DNA of 64,000 nucleotides from Syntrophaceae bacterium (lineage in GTDB: Bacteria; Desulfobacterota; Syntrophia; Syntrophales; PHBD01), in contig JABLXX010000002.1 of assembly GCA_013177825.1 (NCBI GenBank), positions 372,001 through 436,000 of the forward strand, written 5' to 3'. The notes below the pieces were generated by a model that was given only the letters and a program-made list of their open reading frames with translations, searched no databases and was not told where the DNA came from. Positions 55,029-62,886 of this stretch are shown here, piece after piece. The stretch's first letter is position 1; each line of letters starts with the position of its first letter. Made by a program: the position numbers and the translations under genes.

Positions 55029-55604
55029 TTATCGCCTGCCGCGCCCGGCGCCTCCGGGACTGCCCATGGAGCCCCCGGGACCTCTCAGCGGCGATCCGAA
55101 ACCGGTCTGGCTTCCGGAGGATCCGAACCGCGAACCTGTCCAGAAGGGCCGTCCCGACTCGTCTCTGAGAACGAGGGACCGGCCTGTCTTCAGGAGCCGG
55201 ATTTCCTGGGCGATCATGTAGAGATTCCCGTCGGCGCCCAGGGCTTTCGATCCCCGGACCCGCAGTTCCGTTCCCTCCGTCACCTCCACTCCGATGTCCT
55301 TCCAGTACCAGGACGGCGAGGCGATGACGGTGTACGGATCGCGCCCGGACAGGATCTGGATCTGCACCGGTCCGCTCGCGGGGATGGTGATCCGGGTGAC
55401 GTTGCCCCGAATCTCCCCGACGGTGTTTTGATCGAATCCTCCCGGGTACGGGATGCCGCTTCTGGGCAGAGAGACGCTCTCCTCCCCGGCCGGGGCCGCG
55501 AGGGCTCCGGGAGGGCAGAGGAGCAGGGAAAAAGCGAGGAGCAGGACGGTCAGGACCGTCCCGCCCGCTGCTTTGATTCCATGGTTACCGGTTGTCCGGT
55601 GCAC
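55029..55604 (-). CDS. Secreted protein of unknown function, Gly-rich tail
   Basis: About 191 aa from GTG 55604 (chosen because it leaves a normal signal peptide; the frame opens at 55664). The signal ends PPGALAAPAG. The middle (about residues 45-130) contains VGEIRGNVTRITIPASGPVQ and SPSWYWKDIGVEVTEGTELR, an OB-fold-like beta pattern. The C-terminus is a Ser/Gly/Pro/Arg low-complexity tail. It overlaps the upstream gene by 20 nt and precedes the beta-barrel gene by 16 nt. No known family is recognised. Confidence 0.6.
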   Translation of the reverse strand: MHRTTGNHGIKAAGGTVLTVLLLAFSLLLCPPGALAAPAGEESVSLPRSGIPYPGGFDQNTVGEIRGNVTRITIPASGPVQIQILSGRDPYTVIASPSWYWKDIGVEVTEGTELRVRGSKALGADGNLYMIAQEIRLLKTGRSLVLRDESGRPFWTGSRFGSSGSQTGFGSPLRGPGGSMGSPGGAGRGRR

Positions 55605-55947
55605 CGTAACCGGTTCCGTCGAGGGGACGGTCCCCCAGGTTTCCCGTGCCGTCGCCGGGGCCATAGGTCTTTCCTTTCATCTTCGCGCTTCCGGATTTTA
55701 CCTGTGTGCTCTTCAGCAGGGTCTCGTCATGCTGCCGGATCCGATTCTGCTCCATGGTCTGCTGCCGCACCTGGGCACCGGAGCCGATTTTACCGCCGGC
55801 GCCGCCGGGGCCGCTGGCGCTGCCGATGCCGGCCCCGCTTCCCATGCCGCCCCCCATGCCGCCTCCCTGCCTGGCGTCCGCGACGACAGCCATGGAGGAT
55901 GCGGCGAGAAACACCGCCGCTACGATGATGGCCTGAATTCTGTTCAT
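55585..55947 (-). CDS. Small Gly/Met-rich exported protein
   Basis: A 120-aa periplasmic protein. The signal peptide is cleaved near VVADARQ. The mature part begins with GGGMGGGMGSGAGIGSASGP, then a charged stretch (QQTMEQNRIRQHDETLLKST). It is the first gene downstream of a consensus sigma-54 promoter and beside a ZraSR-like system. A metal-binding or ZraP-like stress role is suggested by position, not by sequence similarity. Confidence 0.6.
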   Translation of the reverse strand: MNRIQAIIVAAVFLAASSMAVVADARQGGGMGGGMGSGAGIGSASGPGGAGGKIGSGAQVRQQTMEQNRIRQHDETLLKSTQVKSGSAKMKGKTYGPGDGTGNLGDRPLDGTGYGAPDNR

Positions 55948-55984
55948 GACTTGCTCTCCTTTCGGTTTGTTTTGCGATCAGGGG

Positions 55985-56000
55985 AGCAAGGTCGGTGCCA
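55985..56000 (-). promoter_or_regulatory. Sigma-54 promoter
   Basis: On the minus strand the sequence is TGGCAC-CGACC-TTGCT, a full match to TGGCAC-N5-TTGCW. The expected start is near 55973, about 26 nt before the ATG at 55947, with AAAGGAGAG as ribosome-binding site. It faces the three envelope genes ending at 54152. Confidence 0.85.
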
Positions 56001-56084
56001 GAACCGCCAATCTTCTTAACACAATGGAATCAATTGATATAATTCCAACCCCGGTCCGCTGCCCGGCGCCCTGCATGCAGATGC

Positions 56085-56109
56085 TGCAGAAATCCGCGCA
56101 GATTCTGCA
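56085..56109. promoter_or_regulatory. Palindromic upstream activator site
   Basis: Perfect inverted repeat TGCAGAA-N11-TTCTGCA, about 85 bp upstream of the sigma-54 -24 element and immediately after the activator gene's stop. Spacing and symmetry suit binding by the adjacent Fis-type helix-turn-helix activator. Confidence 0.6.
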
Positions 56110-56111
56110 TC

Positions 56112-57440
56112 TCAGCGGATGCCGTATTCCTTGATCCGGTACTGCAACGTCCGGAGGGAAATCCCCAGGATCCGGGCGGTCTCCTTCCTGCTTCCGCCCG
56201 TCTCCGCAAGGACCTTCCGGATCATCTCCTCTTCCCCGGCCTTGAGGAGCCCGTCTCCCGAATCGGCCGGCCGGCGCGCCTCGAGATTCAGGTGCTCGAC
56301 TCCGATGCGATCCGCCGCCAGGATGACGGCCCGCTCGATGATGTTCTGCAACTCCCGGATGTTTCCAGGCCATGGATACGAGAGGAGAAGGGATTGTGCC
56401 TCCTCCCGGATGCCGGATATCTTCTTGCCGAACTGGGCGGAAAACTTTCCGGTGAAGTACTCCGCCAGCGGCAGGATCGTCTCTTTCCGGTCCCGGAGCG
56501 GGGGAAGGGTCACGGGAAAGACGTTCAGCCGGTAGAAAAGATCCTCCCGGAACCTTCCGGCCGCGGTTTCCTCCCGGAGGTCCCGGTTCGTCGAGGCGAT
56601 GATGCGGACGTCCACGGAAATGGGCTGCATCCCGCCCACGCGCTCGAACACCCGCTCCTGGATCGCCCGGAGCAGCTTGACCTGGATCGACGGACTGATC
56701 TCGCCGATTTCGTCCAGGAAGAGGGTGCCGCCGTCGGCCAGCTCGAACCGCCCCTTCCGCATGCCGGCCGCGCCGGTGTAGGCCCCCTTCTCGTGGCCGA
56801 AGAGCTCGCTCTCCAGGAGCGTCTCCGTCAGCGCGGCGCAGTGGACGGCGACAAAGGGCTTCTCCCGGCGCGGACTGGACTGGTGGATGAACCGGGCGAC
56901 CAGTTCCTTGCCGGTGCCGCTCGGTCCCGTGACAAGCACCGTGGCGGTCGTCGGCGCCACCTCCCGGACCAGCCTGCGGACCGCTTCCATCTTTTCCCCG
57001 AGGAAGATCAGGTCCGCCGGGGGGTAGTGGCTCGCCAGCTCCTCCGACATCAGGGCGAGCTTCCGCTCCTTCTCCGACTCGGCCAGGATCCGCCGGACGA
57101 CGCGGCGCAACTCGTCCGGGCTTGAGAGCGGCTTGGTCAGGTAGTCGGAGGCCCCGGCCTTCATGGCCGTTACGGCGTTGTCGATGGACCCGAACGCCGT
57201 GATGATGACCCACGGAACCTCCGGCTTCGCTTCCCGACCCTTGCGGATCAGGTCGACCCCCGAGAAATCGGGCATCCGGAGGTCCGTCAGGGCGAGATCG
57301 AAGTCGGATTTGAGAAAACGGGCCAGGCCCTCCTGTCCGCTCCGGGCCTCCTCCACACGGAAGCCGTCTCCCCGGAGAACCGTGGACAGGAAGGACAGCA
57401 TCAGCTCGTCGTCGTCTACGATCAATACGGCTTTTCCCAT
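56112..57440 (-). CDS. Sigma-54-dependent response regulator (ZraR/NtrC family)
   Basis: A 442-aa activator. The receiver (residues 1-120) has LIVDDDELM, phospho-acceptor ALTDLRMPDFSG and YLTKPLSS. The AAA+ domain has Walker A TGPSGTGKELVARFIH, the sigma-54 contact loop GHEKGAYTGA (GAFTGA variant) and GGTLFLDEIGEIS. The C-terminal Fis-type helix-turn-helix is RKETARILGISLRTLQYRI. It starts 4 nt after the kinase stop. It probably activates the sigma-54 promoter at 55985-56000. Confidence 0.93.
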   Translation of the reverse strand: MGKAVLIVDDDELMLSFLSTVLRGDGFRVEEARSGQEGLARFLKSDFDLALTDLRMPDFSGVDLIRKGREAKPEVPWVIITAFGSIDNAVTAMKAGASDYLTKPLSSPDELRRVVRRILAESEKERKLALMSEELASHYPPADLIFLGEKMEAVRRLVREVAPTTATVLVTGPSGTGKELVARFIHQSSPRREKPFVAVHCAALTETLLESELFGHEKGAYTGAAGMRKGRFELADGGTLFLDEIGEISPSIQVKLLRAIQERVFERVGGMQPISVDVRIIASTNRDLREETAAGRFREDLFYRLNVFPVTLPPLRDRKETILPLAEYFTGKFSAQFGKKISGIREEAQSLLLSYPWPGNIRELQNIIERAVILAADRIGVEHLNLEARRPADSGDGLLKAGEEEMIRKVLAETGGSRKETARILGISLRTLQYRIKEYGIR

Positions 57441-57444
57441 GGAT

Positions 57445-58698
57445 TCACTTTCCCTGCGGCAGGCGGACGGTCAGGATCGCGCCCGCGGCGCCGCCGCTGC
57501 GGTTGGCCAGTTCGACTCGGCCGCCCATGCCCTCGACGACCTTCCGGGTGTACGCGAGGCCCAGGCCGGTCCCGCCGGTCTTTGTCGTGAAAAAGGGCGT
57601 GAACAGCCGGGATCGGTCCTCTTCCCGGACGCCGGGCCCCGAATCTTCGATTTCAATGACGGCCTGTCCGCCCTCAGGGTGCGCGCCGATTTTCAGTATG
57701 CCTTCGGCGCCCATGGCCTCCAGCGCGTTCCGGATGCCGTTCGTCAGGACCCGCTCCAGCTTGTCCCTGTCCGCCCGGACCCGGGTTCCCCGGTCTTCCT
57801 CCAGTTCGATGCGCCCTCCCCAGCGGGACCGGACCGGCTCCAGGGCCTCCTCGATGACGGGGCGTAGCGCCATGTCCCGGAGGTCGTAGGTTTCATCACG
57901 GGAATACAGCAGGAGGTCGTTCACGAGCGACTCGATCCGGTCCGTTCCCCGGATCACGCCCGCGATCGCCGCTTGCCGCTCGTCTCCTTCCTCCGTTTTT
58001 TCCCCGATCCACTGGCTGAAGCCCTTGATCCCGCCGACGGCATTCCGGATCTCGTGGGCCAGGACGGCCGTCATCTGCCCGATCAGGGTCAGCCGCTCCT
58101 CCCGTTCCATCCGGTCCCGGAGGGTCCGGTAGCGGGTGAAGGTTCTCTCCAGCAGGATCCCGACGGCCCAGAGAAGCAGCAGCGCGCCGGAGACGATCCA
58201 CCGGAGCCGGTCGGCCTCGGCCACGATCCGGTCCGCGCCTGCCGTGTGCAGGACCAGCCGAAGAAGCCGCTTCCCTTCCCCGGGGGAGTGAATGGTGAAA
58301 TTGAATTCCGCCGCCGGCATGCCCGTCCCCAGGCGGATCCGCCGGCTGGACGGCTTCTCCCCGGGGCGCCAGCGGCCGAGCTCTTCTCCGCTCAGCCTCT
58401 GGCCCTCCAGCCGGCTGTTCGTGTGAAAGAGAATCCTCCCCTCTTCCGATGCGACCAGCGCATAGGCCACGACCCGGTCGGAAAAGACCGATTTGATTTC
58501 ATCGCCCGCTTTCGCGCCGAGCTGAAGGGCGTTCTCCGCCGAGTAGGAAAGTGAAAGGGCCGTGCTTTCGAGGGCCTGTCCGGCCAGGGCCTTTGCCGAG
58601 TGCGTAATCTCGAACGTGATGTAGACGGCCGCGGCGGTGATGAAACCGAGCAGGGCGAACAGGCCGATCCTCAGGATGGTGAGCTCGCTTTTCGGCAT
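57445..58698 (-). CDS. ZraS-like sensor histidine kinase
   Basis: A 417-aa membrane kinase. Transmembrane helices lie near residues 8-30 and 188-205, with a periplasmic sensor between. HisKA carries VLAHEIRNAVGGIKGF. The ATPase has GIRNALEAMGAEG, IEDSGPGVREED and TGGTGLGLAYTRKV. It is partner to the adjacent sigma-54 regulator. The signal is unknown; metal or envelope stress is an inference from the ZraS-like layout. The 209-bp gap upstream shows no other gene. Confidence 0.9.
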   Translation of the reverse strand: MPKSELTILRIGLFALLGFITAAAVYITFEITHSAKALAGQALESTALSLSYSAENALQLGAKAGDEIKSVFSDRVVAYALVASEEGRILFHTNSRLEGQRLSGEELGRWRPGEKPSSRRIRLGTGMPAAEFNFTIHSPGEGKRLLRLVLHTAGADRIVAEADRLRWIVSGALLLLWAVGILLERTFTRYRTLRDRMEREERLTLIGQMTAVLAHEIRNAVGGIKGFSQWIGEKTEEGDERQAAIAGVIRGTDRIESLVNDLLLYSRDETYDLRDMALRPVIEEALEPVRSRWGGRIELEEDRGTRVRADRDKLERVLTNGIRNALEAMGAEGILKIGAHPEGGQAVIEIEDSGPGVREEDRSRLFTPFFTTKTGGTGLGLAYTRKVVEGMGGRVELANRSGGAAGAILTVRLPQGK

Positions 58699-58907
58699 GA
58701 CGGATATTGCAGCACCTCTTCCCGTTTTTTGGACGTCCCGGTTTTACGGATGTTTTTTACCGGTGATCATACCGGATTTCGGGGAGGTGTCAACGAGTGG
58801 GGCGGAACAGGGCAGGGTGCAGCTCTATCAAAAGGCTTCATCTCCCGTGAAGAACGTCGTTCCGCGGGAGGCGAAAAGGGGGTTGGGAATGACAGACGGC
58901 AGGCTCC

Positions 58908-59855
58908 TCAACGAAAACCCCCGGAAAGGCTGCCGTGACCTGCAGTGGTGGGACGGGATCGATTTGAATTCCCGCCGGCGTCACTGCAGAGAATGTCCAG
59001 AAACGACTTGAGCAGGGGAGACGGATTGTCGCGGCGCCAGGCGACGGAGAAAACGGCCTTCGGCGTTTTCCCGGCCAGGGGGCGATAGGCGAGGCCGGCC
59101 ACGGGATAGCCTTGAAAGAGGTCGGGCACGATGGAAATGCCGAAACCGGCGGCAACGAGCTGGAGGAGAGCTTGCGGCCGATCCGCCCGCTGCACGATGG
59201 CAGGCGTGAAACCGGTCTGTCTGCACAGATCGATCAGCCCGTCATGAACCGCCGGTGCCGCCGCCCTCTCCAGGAAAACAAAGGGCTGGTCCGAACAGGA
59301 TTCGAGACGAATCCTCCTCCGCTTCAACAGGGCGTGTCCCGCCGGGAGGACGGCCAGCATTCCGACGTCAAAGATGCCTTTGAAACTCAAGACATCCTGC
59401 AATTCGATCTCGCACAGGCCGACAAAACCGATGTCGACCTGGCGATCCAGCAGGGCGACCAGTTGTTCGGAAGGGGTCATTTGCCTCATGACGATCTCCA
59501 CCGAGGGAAATCGTTCGTGGTATTCCTTCAGGACCGTTGCGGGGAGCGTTCCGGCGATGTACCCTGTGGCGATGGTGAGCGTGCCCGATTCTCCCCGGCT
59601 GATGGACCGGGTGAGCTGAGCAGCCCGGCGGGCCCTGGAAAGGATCCCGTTCGCTTCCTTCAGGAAGTATTCCCCCGCCTTTGTCAGGCAAAGTTTTCTA
59701 TGTTTCCGCTCGAACAGCAGCGTCCCGAGTTCGTCCTCCAGGTCGCGGATCTGCCGGCTGAGCGGCGGCTGCGAGACATTCAGGCGCTCCGCGGCGCGCC
59801 GCATGTTCAGTTCCTCCGCAACGGCCACGAAATATCGAAGGTGTCGTAATTCCAT
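58908..59855 (-). CDS. LysR-family transcriptional regulator
   Basis: A 315-aa regulator. The N-terminal winged helix reads MELRHLRYFVAVAEELNMRR, then AAERLNVSQPPLSRQIRDLE. The substrate-binding domain follows from about residue 90 (GTLTIATGYIAGTLPATVLK). It resembles the CatR/BenM subgroup (MELRHLRYFVAVAEE). It is divergent from the amidohydrolase gene and probably controls it through the palindromes between them, as is typical of LysR proteins. Confidence 0.9.
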   Translation of the reverse strand: MELRHLRYFVAVAEELNMRRAAERLNVSQPPLSRQIRDLEDELGTLLFERKHRKLCLTKAGEYFLKEANGILSRARRAAQLTRSISRGESGTLTIATGYIAGTLPATVLKEYHERFPSVEIVMRQMTPSEQLVALLDRQVDIGFVGLCEIELQDVLSFKGIFDVGMLAVLPAGHALLKRRRIRLESCSDQPFVFLERAAAPAVHDGLIDLCRQTGFTPAIVQRADRPQALLQLVAAGFGISIVPDLFQGYPVAGLAYRPLAGKTPKAVFSVAWRRDNPSPLLKSFLDILCSDAGGNSNRSRPTTAGHGSLSGGFR

Positions 59856-59862
59856 TCGTTCA

Positions 59863-59900
59863 ATACCTTTAAGGTATCATAATACAACCAACATGGTATT
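59863..59900. promoter_or_regulatory. LysR-type operator palindromes
   Basis: Two adjacent symmetric sites lie in the 117-bp divergent region. One is ATACCTT-T-AAGGTAT (59863-59877), a perfect 7-bp inverted repeat. The other is AATAC-N10-GTATT (59881-59900). Both contain ATAC/GTAT half-sites, matching the usual recognition-plus-activation site pair of LysR regulators. Confidence 0.6.
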
Positions 59901-59972
59901 GGCAAGCCGCCTTTCCCTGCCTGTAGAATGCAGTCACCCGAACAGGAAATCATGGGAAAGGAGAACTGAATC

Positions 59973-60929
59973 ATGACGGAGAAAACGAAGAGAATCGACG
60001 TTCATCACCATATCGTTCCGCCGGCCTATATCGAGGCCCTGGCGGATGTCGGGGTCGTGAATTCCCTGGGCGCGAATTTCCCGCAATGGTCTGTGGAATC
60101 CATGCTGGAGATGATGGATCGCAACGGCATCCAGGCCGCAGTCACATCGATCTCCAGCCCGGGTGTTTATTTCGGCAGCGTCCCTTTTGCCAGTGGCCTG
60201 GCGCGGAAATGCAACGAGATCTCCGCCCGCCTGATCTCCGATCATCCGCGGAGAATAGGAGCCTTCGCAGTCCTGCCGCTTCCGGACGTGCGGGAAGCCT
60301 TCCGGGAGATGGAATATTCGCTCGATTCCCTCCACCTGGACGGCGTCTGCCTGCTCACCAACTATGCCGGCCGGTATCCGGGCGATCCCGCATTTGAAGA
60401 CCTCTTTTCCGAGCTGGACCGGAGAAAAGCCGTCGTGTACGTGCATCCGACCGATCCACCGGGCGGGAATCCTCTGGGGGACCATGTTCCCAACTTCCTG
60501 ATGGAAGTCACCTTCGACACGACAAGGACCATCGCCAGTCTCATATTCAGCGGCACCCTGGAACGATATCCGGACATTTCCTTCATTTTCGCTCACGCCG
60601 GGGGCACAGCCCCTTTCCTTGCCTGGCGTCTCGCCCTTGGATCTTTCGTGTGGCCGGGGGCCTCCGAAAGGGCTCCCAGGGACGCCTTTTTCTATCTCCG
60701 GAAACTCTACTACGATACGGGCCTTTCCGCCTCCGTCCACGCCCTTCGTTCTCTTCAGTCCCTGGTGGACGAATCGCAGATTCTATTCGGCAGCGACTAT
60801 CCCTTCGCGCCCGAGGTGCTGACCGTCGAAACGGTCAAGGGGATCAACGCCTACGACGGCTTCGGAGAAGGGGCGAAACAGGCCGTGGAATGGGAAAACG
60901 CACTCAGGCTGTTCCCGAGACTCGGGTAG
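59973..60929 (+). CDS. Amidohydrolase-family (ACMSD-like) metal-dependent hydrolase/decarboxylase
   Basis: A 318-aa TIM-barrel enzyme of the amidohydrolase_2 group, which includes ACMSD, gamma-resorcylate decarboxylase and OMA-type hydrolases. Metal ligands are visible: IDVHHHIVPP, VYVHPTDPP, FIFAHAGGTAPF and ILFGSDYPFAPE. The substrate is likely an aromatic acid or ring-cleavage product, fitting a CatR-like LysR neighbour and anaerobic aromatic metabolism; that is inference. It ends at TAG and stands alone. Confidence 0.82.
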   Translation: MTEKTKRIDVHHHIVPPAYIEALADVGVVNSLGANFPQWSVESMLEMMDRNGIQAAVTSISSPGVYFGSVPFASGLARKCNEISARLISDHPRRIGAFAVLPLPDVREAFREMEYSLDSLHLDGVCLLTNYAGRYPGDPAFEDLFSELDRRKAVVYVHPTDPPGGNPLGDHVPNFLMEVTFDTTRTIASLIFSGTLERYPDISFIFAHAGGTAPFLAWRLALGSFVWPGASERAPRDAFFYLRKLYYDTGLSASVHALRSLQSLVDESQILFGSDYPFAPEVLTVETVKGINAYDGFGEGAKQAVEWENALRLFPRLG

Positions 60930-61025
60930 CAGGAGCGGGAACCGGCTGACGTCGAGAAGGCCTGATCGTGCAGACGGCGGCGACCGTGTCCCGGGAAGAG
61001 GCGATGGGCTCCCGGATGAAAGGAT

Positions 61026-61063
61026 TAAAAAAAAGGGCGGAGACCCTTTCGGCCTCCGCCCTT
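61026..61063 (-). terminator. Intrinsic terminator of the carboxyltransferase gene
   Basis: On the minus strand the stem AAGGGCGGAG/CTCCGCCCTT (61033-61042 with 61054-61063) is followed by eight T (61027-61034 read as A on the + strand). It lies about 30 bp after the TAA at 61095. Confidence 0.85.
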
Positions 61064-61094
61064 CGTTTGTCCTGCTGTCCCCGCGAATTGCGGA

Positions 61095-62657
61095 TTACAG
61101 GGGGATGTTGTTGTGCTTCTTTTCCAGACGGCTCTGGGTCTTGTCCTTGTAGGCGTCCAAGAGCAGGGCCACGCGCTGGCGGGTTTCCCGGGGGGCGATG
61201 ACCTCCTCGATGATTCCCATGCTGGCGGCGAAGTAGGGATTGTTGAACTGGTCTTCGTAGGCCTGGACGAGTTCCTTCCGCTTGGCCGCGGGATCATCAG
61301 CGCTTGAGATCTCCCTGCGGTAGATGATGTTGCAGGCCCCTTCGGCACCCATGACGGCGATTTCCGCCGAGGGCCAGGCCATGACGTAGTCGGCCCCCAG
61401 GTACTTGCTGCACATGCCGATGTAGGCTCCGCCGTAGTCCTTCCGGGTGACGACGGTCAGCTTGGGCACCGTCGCTTCGGAATAGGCATGGAGCAGCTTC
61501 GCCCCGTGGCTGATGATGCCCGACCATTCCTGATTCGTTCCGGGCATGTAGCCGGGAACGTCGGCGAAGGTCAAAAGCGGGATGTTGAAGGCGTCGCAGA
61601 AGCGGATGAACCGCGAGGCCTTGTCGGAGGCGTTGACGTCCAGCACGCCGGCGCCGAAGCCGGGGTTGTTGGCGATGACGCCGACGGGCTTGCCCATGAT
61701 GCGGATGAAGGCCACGAGCATGTTCTTGGCCCACATTTCGTGGGGCTCGAAGACGATGCCGTTGTCCGCCACGGCCTCGACGACCTTGCGCATGTTGTAG
61801 CCGCGGGTGGCCCGGTCGGGGATGATGCCGTCCAGCTCGGGGCAGAGGCGGTCCGGCGCATCGGTGCAGGAAACCACGGGCAGCGGGCTGTGGCAGCTGT
61901 CGGGGAGGAAGGACAGGAGGAGCTTCACCTTGTCGATGCAGTCCTCGTCGTTTTCCGTGGCGAAATGGCAGACGCCGCTCTTGGTGGCGTGGGCGACGGC
62001 GCCGCCCAGGTCGTCATGGCTGACCTCCTCGCCGATGACGGCCTTGATGACGTCCGGACCGGTGATGTACATGTAGCTCGATTTCTTGACCATGAAGACC
62101 CAGTCGGTGAGTGCCGGCGAATAGACGGCGCCGCCCGCCGTGGGGCCCATGATGGCCGTGATCTGGGGGATGTAGCCCGAAGCGATGGTGTTGCGGTAGA
62201 AGATCCCGCCGTAGCCGTCCAGGGCGGGAACGCCTTCCTGGATCCGGGCGCCGCCGGAGTCGTTCAGGGCCACGAAAGGCTTCCGGGCGTCGACGGCCAT
62301 GTCCATGACCTTCCAGATCTTCTTGGCGTGCATCTCCCCGAGGCTGCCGCCGGAGCTGGTGAAGTCCTGGGCGGCCACGAAAACAGTGCGGCCGTTCACC
62401 TGGCCCACGCCGGTGACGACGCCGTCGGCGTTGATCTCCTTCTTGTCCAGGCCGAACAGGGTGGAGCGGTGCTTTACGAAGAGCTGAACCTCCTGGAAGG
62501 TTCCCTTGTCGAAGAACCGGTCCAGCCTCTCCCGGGCCGTCAGTTTTCCCAACTCGTGCTGCTTTTTGACGAGCGCCTCGCCGCCCATGGTCAAGAGGGC
62601 GCTCCGCCTGGCCTCAAAGGCCTCGATTTTCTGCTGCGTCAGACTCTTCTTTTCCAT
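61095..62657 (-). CDS. Acyl-CoA carboxylase carboxyltransferase subunit (PccB/MmdA-like)
   Basis: A 520-aa carboxyltransferase that moves CO2 between carboxybiotin and acyl-CoA. ATG 62657 (MEKKSLTQQKIEAFE) has GGAG upstream; the frame continues to 62798 without family similarity. The N-terminal half has FTSSGGSLGEMHAKKI and the acyl-CoA oxyanion segment NDSGGARIQEGV. The C-terminal half has the GYMPGTNQEWSGIISHGAKL and KDYGGAYIGM segments. It matches propionyl-CoA carboxylase beta and methylmalonyl-CoA decarboxylase alpha. No biotin-carrier or membrane decarboxylase subunit is adjacent, so the direction of the reaction is unclear. Confidence 0.9.
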   Translation of the reverse strand: MEKKSLTQQKIEAFEARRSALLTMGGEALVKKQHELGKLTARERLDRFFDKGTFQEVQLFVKHRSTLFGLDKKEINADGVVTGVGQVNGRTVFVAAQDFTSSGGSLGEMHAKKIWKVMDMAVDARKPFVALNDSGGARIQEGVPALDGYGGIFYRNTIASGYIPQITAIMGPTAGGAVYSPALTDWVFMVKKSSYMYITGPDVIKAVIGEEVSHDDLGGAVAHATKSGVCHFATENDEDCIDKVKLLLSFLPDSCHSPLPVVSCTDAPDRLCPELDGIIPDRATRGYNMRKVVEAVADNGIVFEPHEMWAKNMLVAFIRIMGKPVGVIANNPGFGAGVLDVNASDKASRFIRFCDAFNIPLLTFADVPGYMPGTNQEWSGIISHGAKLLHAYSEATVPKLTVVTRKDYGGAYIGMCSKYLGADYVMAWPSAEIAVMGAEGACNIIYRREISSADDPAAKRKELVQAYEDQFNNPYFAASMGIIEEVIAPRETRQRVALLLDAYKDKTQSRLEKKHNNIPL

Positions 62658-62886
62658 TGCCTGCAGTCTCCTTCTCTCTCGTATTGGATCGGTGACAGAC
62701 ACCAATGTCCGTTCAGAGGGCCCGGGCGACTTCCGCCTTGACCTGGGAAGGGTTCGAGGTATATATATGTCCCGGTCAATCGGCGGGAGCGCGTCCAACT
62801 AGCTGATTTTTAATGGAGAAATAGCGTTTCTCCGCGGAAGTCGGCTGTCTTTTATCACGTCTTTGTGAAATGGGCAAGGAGGAGCT

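Noticed and set aside
61488..62741. Long + strand open frame opposite the carboxyltransferase
   Set aside because: Shadow frame rich in Asp/Gly/Val; the minus strand carries the full carboxyltransferase signature.
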